Below are positions 59,516 through 64,000 of a stretch of DNA of 64,000 nt, piece after piece. How positions within the stretch are numbered: the first letter of the stretch is position 1; each line of letters starts with the position of its first letter. This stretch comes from Saxidomus purpurata (Eukaryota > Mollusca > Bivalvia > Venerida > Veneridae): NCBI GenBank assembly GCA_022818135.1, contig JAFMSR010000003.1, forward strand, positions 16,253,760-16,317,759, written 5' to 3'. Made by a program: the position numbers and the translations under genes. The notes beneath the pieces are model-generated. The model did no database searches. It was given only the letters and a program-made list of their open reading frames with translations, and had not been told where the DNA came from.

Positions 59516-60194
59516 TTGAAATGAATTACACCTTTATTCATTACAAATTAGATTTTTTATGATGCACACTGGTACTTTTCTTAGGAAATTACTTCTTTTG
59601 GGTTTTCGAAGAATTTAATTCTCACGATTTTTGCCTACCTAGGTATTTGGAATCTCTCTTAGTAAATAATTTAATAAATAATAATATTTTGGAAGTATGA
59701 TTGAAGATTATGACTAAGACGTCGGTATCAATGCATTATTTTTTGGCGAATTGCTGGGTATTATGGAAAGTGCGAAGAATTGAAATGAAAGCTAAATAAT
59801 GAAAGAGATGCGGAAAAGGTTCACTATAGCCTTGTTTATGTGACAGCATAATCTGAGACTGGAATAATTTGAATTATTGAGCCTTCCTAATGTAGGTAAG
59901 GCATTAACTGTTAATGGAAATTTGAGCATTTGATCAATATTAATTAAGTTTTTTGTTGTTTTTTTCCCCATTTTTGTAAAAGACTAGAAACATATACTGG
60001 AAGATAGATGACTCCGTAACATGACAAATAAATGATACTTAATTACCATAAAGTTGTCTATTTTTACATGGAAGATTACAGGACTTAATCCCGTTAAAAC
60101 AGAAATTGGCTAAAAGTAAAGGGAATGGCTAAAACTATGCCAGGAGGAATAATTTTCCTGACTCAGCCATCCCTGTTCCGGCTATCAGAGATAG

Positions 60195-60365
60195 GAACCA
60201 GTGGTAATTTAGTCTATACCCGGCTAAATTTCTCAAATCAACTCCTCCATCTTGAAGCTTGGGACAATACCATTTGTTAATCATATGGATGATGGCTTTT
60301 AACTCAGTTACAGAATTGAAAACAGTGCAGAGTCGAGAACAGTGCAGATCATGATCAGATTTGGC
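60195..60365 (-). repeat. Dispersed repeat, copy 1 (CAGTGCAGATCATGATCAGA)
   Basis: Contains CTCCTCCATCTTGAAGCTTG, GGACAATACCATTTGTTAAT and GTGCAGATCATGATCAGA. The same blocks recur at 61,850-62,025, so this is a dispersed family. No protein encoded; orientation is nominal. Confidence 0.7.
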
Positions 60366-61074
60366 AGATGCTTTACTAGAATTACGAAGTTGGCGTAGAA
60401 TATTGGATATCGTAAAATTTATGATCAATTTCCTTAACTGTCAAATATGTTTCTACTTTGTTAGACAAGATGCTTGTAAGTGGATTTTAAATGACATATG
60501 TCAAATGATTCGGAAGACTTTATTGCCCGCCTGCATTTAATTTAAATGAAATTATAAATGAGCTTTATACAGTGTGTATGAACAGTTCAGTTATCTTAGA
60601 GGGTAGTGAAAGGGTTTAAAATTTTAAATGAAATTAATTATGTTTTTTAGATATAATTTATATTTTAAATAACTTGTCATATTTTGATGATCATATCATA
60701 AGAAAATTAAATAATTCAAGGCATGAACTTTGACTATGTTACAGGTTGTATACGTCACACAGAAACATCATTGGGCATATTCCTTTTGGACCAAATGAGT
60801 GTTTGCGGCTGTAGCTGGTCACATGACTGGAATTATGATTTCCGGCTAAAGCAGCTGATTCACATAGTCTGTAGAAGCACGGTGGGGAATCACATGATCA
60901 AAATAATCTCTAAACAAAAGTGAATGTATGAAAAATGTTTGAAAATAATGAGAGCCTTTTAGCTGTAAATGAAAAATGGCAACATACAAGTATTCGAGAA
61001 GAGGCGCACTCACAAGTCGTGTGTTGTAGTCTGACTTGAGTAAATCAGAAGTCCTGATGGAGTTGCTTGTTGGT

Positions 61075-61260
61075 ATTTATGTCTCCCCCACCTTATTGTA
61101 GCAGTGACACTGTACTTGGCATGGTTGTCTGTCTGTCTATTTTACAGTAAGTGTGTCTACTCAAAAGTCATATGGAAGTATTGGGCTGGACGAAGCATCA
61201 GTTTTGGCTAGCGTGACCCAAGGTCAAGGTTAGAAAACGCCTGCACCTATCTACCTTTCA
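61075..61260 (+). repeat. TATGTCTCCCCC-type repeat fragment
   Basis: TTATGTCTCCCCCACCTTAT, then GACACTGTACTTGGCATGGT and GACCCAAGGTCAAGG. This layout suggests a dispersed repeat; only one end is seen. Confidence 0.45.
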
Positions 61261-61849
61261 GTAACATTGATACCTTGGTTATGACATCTGTTGCTATAAT
61301 GGTGTTATCCTTCAGGGAAGGAGTTAAAACAACATTTTGCGGTGGATATTTTATGACTATACCACTTATTTTATATTTATGTGAAAGAACTTTACTGTAG
61401 GTAGCTGCCTGAAGAAACAAAAATATATTATCATCCATTGTTCTAATCTGTGGAAGAATTTTCGTACATTTGTTTCGCCTGAAGTCTTGTACGGAACAGA
61501 AATTCTGCGTTCCGAAGAGCCTTGTACGTATCAACCAGATAATCTCGAATGTAAAGTGTATTTTATTGCATTTTGCGCATGTTTTTTTGTATGCACATAG
61601 ATTTGCAGTGAGTCTATACACTGGATTATTAGATGATGGGCAAATGGCATAATTAAGTGTCTAATTGATCCTGACATAGTATTGGTGGATTTGGCAGTAG
61701 ATCTGGTACCATTCAGTCTATGTGTACTCTGTGCGGAATGTTATCTTATTTGTACATCAGGATGGTGGGGGTATTTACAGTGACATCACTTGCAAGGTAA
61801 ATCCCTCTGCGACATAACTGCGAAGGAATCGTTCGCCATTCATGGTAGG

Positions 61850-62025
61850 TATACACAATCCTGCAAATCCATGACTTGTGTTCTGTTGCATTACCTGCTA
61901 AATTTTTTAAATAGACTCGTCCATCTTTTTTAATTTGGACCATACCACTAGTTGTGCAAAAGGGTGCTCAGTGAATATTGAGCAGTGCAGATCATTATCA
62001 GACTGCCTTAAGATCATGATCTGCG
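61850..62025 (-). repeat. Dispersed repeat, copy 2
   Basis: CTCGTCCATCTTTTTTAATT, GGACCATACCACTAGTTGTG and GAGCAGTGCAGATCATTATC match copy 1 at 60,195 in order and spacing. Confidence 0.7.
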
Positions 62026-62719
62026 CTTTTTTCAAAGACAAAATTGCTTGACACCCCCAAAATAAGGGTTAAGGAAATAAATTAATCTGTTTGAGAATAA
62101 GTTATTTAGCATGATGCGCTATAAATTGTTCTGGTACTGCAGAAACCTGCAGAGCTTAGATTTCTTCTTATTTATGTAACTCAAGTTGTTATCTATCAAA
62201 TTAAATATAAGCTTCCTTCTGTAAAACTGGATAAATAATAACTGATGGTTTCGTAAATTTTAGAGATTTTGTTGTTATCGAAAATTTCGGATAATAAATT
62301 TGAATTAAATCTGCAAATATTTACATCATTATTGGCTTGTCAAAGCATTACAGACGGGGTTCCTTGTTTCATGTCTGCTGATTAATTTACCTATTTTGAG
62401 ATAGTAGTGTGCTATGAAATTATTTGCGAGACAAGTTGTTACCAGAGTTCTTCTGTTCTGAGTAAATATTTTCAAAGAATTCCTGTATCAGATTTGTAAA
62501 AATTGATGGAATAATTTAATGAAGTAATATACTGAAAATAATAAAACCTGGAGCCTGGCTATGATTGCACAGATATATTCCTCCACCTCACAAATGATGG
62601 TAGTGCCATTCGGGAAGATAGGCCGGGTGACTAAAACTGGTTCATTCAAGTAAAATATTCGCCTGTAGGTGTACACCTTGACACTGCCATCCAAAAACCC
62701 AGAAAACTGTTTTTCTTGC

Positions 62720-64000
62720 ACATTCTTTATCCAGTTTACTGTCTTTATTAGTATCGGCAGACATTATACTCTTGTGATCAAGTCAGTTACTGCCGTGCTT
62801 GTTCAGAAACATGCTTGAAACAGGAGTAAGGCGAACCGGGACCATTATACTAATTAGTCACAACGTAACTGCATTTGTCATTTGTTTGATTGAGAACGGT
62901 GTTGTGCCAGTTATTATTATCGCAATGGTAAGTGGAGATAAGTTCCCTCTGTCAGTCGACCCTCGCTACTGCCGCTGTCCTGCCATGTTACATTATTACG
63001 TAAGGTCTTTTATAGCGGATATGCAGTCGGAACTAATTTGCAAGGCTAATTTGAAAGACTAATTGCGAAGGTTTATTTTGATACAACCAACAGAATTGTT
63101 TAGCGCTGAAGACTTCTCATTTAGTATGCATGTATATGCCCTTGAGGATTTGAGATGTATAAGGCGTGTACTTTTACTGTAAACCTAATACCTGCGTCTG
63201 AAGTCTAAGCCCCTTCTATAGGCAACTGTCATGTATGCTAGCTGCACTCTTGTATCCCCATTTGATTACAAGTAAGGAATATAATTATGATTAAAGAAGA
63301 CGGTTTTCTTTTATTTGTAAAATTTAAATACAGTTTACAAATTTTTAACCTCTGACAATCACAATTTGCTGTTCACAAAATTAAATGTACAAAGTGAGGT
63401 TCTGATTTTTTTTCCCTTTTTTCTGTGAATATTAATTGAAAGGGGAAATAATGCTCATATTGGTAATATTGCCTCATGAATAATTGTACTTAAAAGTTAT
63501 GCATGCACAGAAGTCATAGATGTATAAGTGGGGAAAGTGTCGCATTGGTTAATACCTTCACTAAATTACATTAATTGTTAAGGGAGGGTGTTCAAATATA
63601 TTTCAAGATATTCTTTCTGAACATGATTTTCGATACAGATGTGTACTTGGGCTGTTCAGTAATAATACTTATAAAAGCATAATGTGTGTGAACATGACAG
63701 AAGGCAATAAAACTTCTGCCTTCCTTTTCATAGTGAAGAGAGCTGTATACCCCGATTGCTTGTTTCCTGCGTGAATTTGTAAAGGTGCTACAGAGCATAG
63801 CAATTCCTTTATATAGCTATATGTGTAATGATTTGTATTGCGGTAGGGGGGGAAACGAAGACATTAAAACCTTTTTCTATTTAATTAAGATGCACTGTAG
63901 GGCGGAGGTTGCTTAAATGGTGTTTTCTTTTTCAAAGCCGGCTGTAATCACTTTTCACGGTGTTCAACACAAATTATACGCTGAATTGATCGGCCGATAA
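62720..64000. other. No gene recognised, right edge
   Basis: AT-rich non-coding sequence to the end of the window. Confidence 0.4.

Overview
The window is AT-rich eukaryotic nuclear DNA with spliced genes, short exons, long introns and dense, diverse repeats. Several repeat types (tRNA-derived SINEs, the GCTCACCTGAGC-type dispersed repeat, the TATACCCCC...GGTCGG element, abundant TACATGTA palindromes) are ones I associate with bivalve molluscs. I therefore infer a bivalve; the species cannot be named from the sequence alone.

Only the first 20 kb holds clear protein-coding genes, arranged head to head. On the minus strand (about 10.2 kb down to the left edge) are twelve coding exons of a TAK1/MAP3K7 orthologue, the MAP3K that links TGF-beta, IL-1/Toll and TNF-type receptors to JNK, p38 and NF-kB. 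The start codon, whole kinase domain and part of the Ser/Thr-rich linker are present; the C-terminal (TAB2/3-binding) exons lie beyond position 1. On the plus strand (12.6-19.5 kb) are ten coding exons of a complete 527-residue seven-transmembrane protein. It has a short N-glycosylatable N-terminus and a 223-residue polar C-terminal tail, and I cannot assign it to a named family.

From 19.5 kb to the right edge I find no confident host gene. A 7-kb stretch (20,270-27,283) is bounded by about 175-bp inverted repeats and contains two tandem-repeat fields (about 167 bp x 6 and 146 bp x 7). It is followed by a TTAA-bordered MITE (28.0 kb) and a hAT-like element with a perfect 8-bp target duplication (28.88-30.19 kb). 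Further right are GCTCACCTGAGC-type repeats (33.6-36.7 kb), a decayed non-LTR retrotransposon RT fragment on the minus strand (37.0-37.9 kb), a 35-copy 38-bp minisatellite (39.1-40.5 kb), several SINE copies, and smaller tandem arrays (48.5, 50.8, 53.3, 55.3, 58.7 kb). An element with inverted ends lies at 57.98-59.06 kb. A few isolated exon-like segments (41.65, 44.5, 53.0, 62.6 kb) are reported at low confidence.

The TAK1 introns carry their own insertions: a SINE with a perfect 13-15 bp target duplication, a hAT MITE with a near-perfect 8-bp duplication, and a TTAA-bordered element. One intron also holds a 444-base pure A run that may be an assembly artefact. In both genes a tandem repeat has copied a splice acceptor; in the 7TM gene the extra acceptor would add 20 residues in frame. 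No wholly new biological system is convincingly demonstrated. The best leads are the ORF-poor 7-kb inverted-repeat element, the duplicated acceptors and the unassigned 7TM protein.
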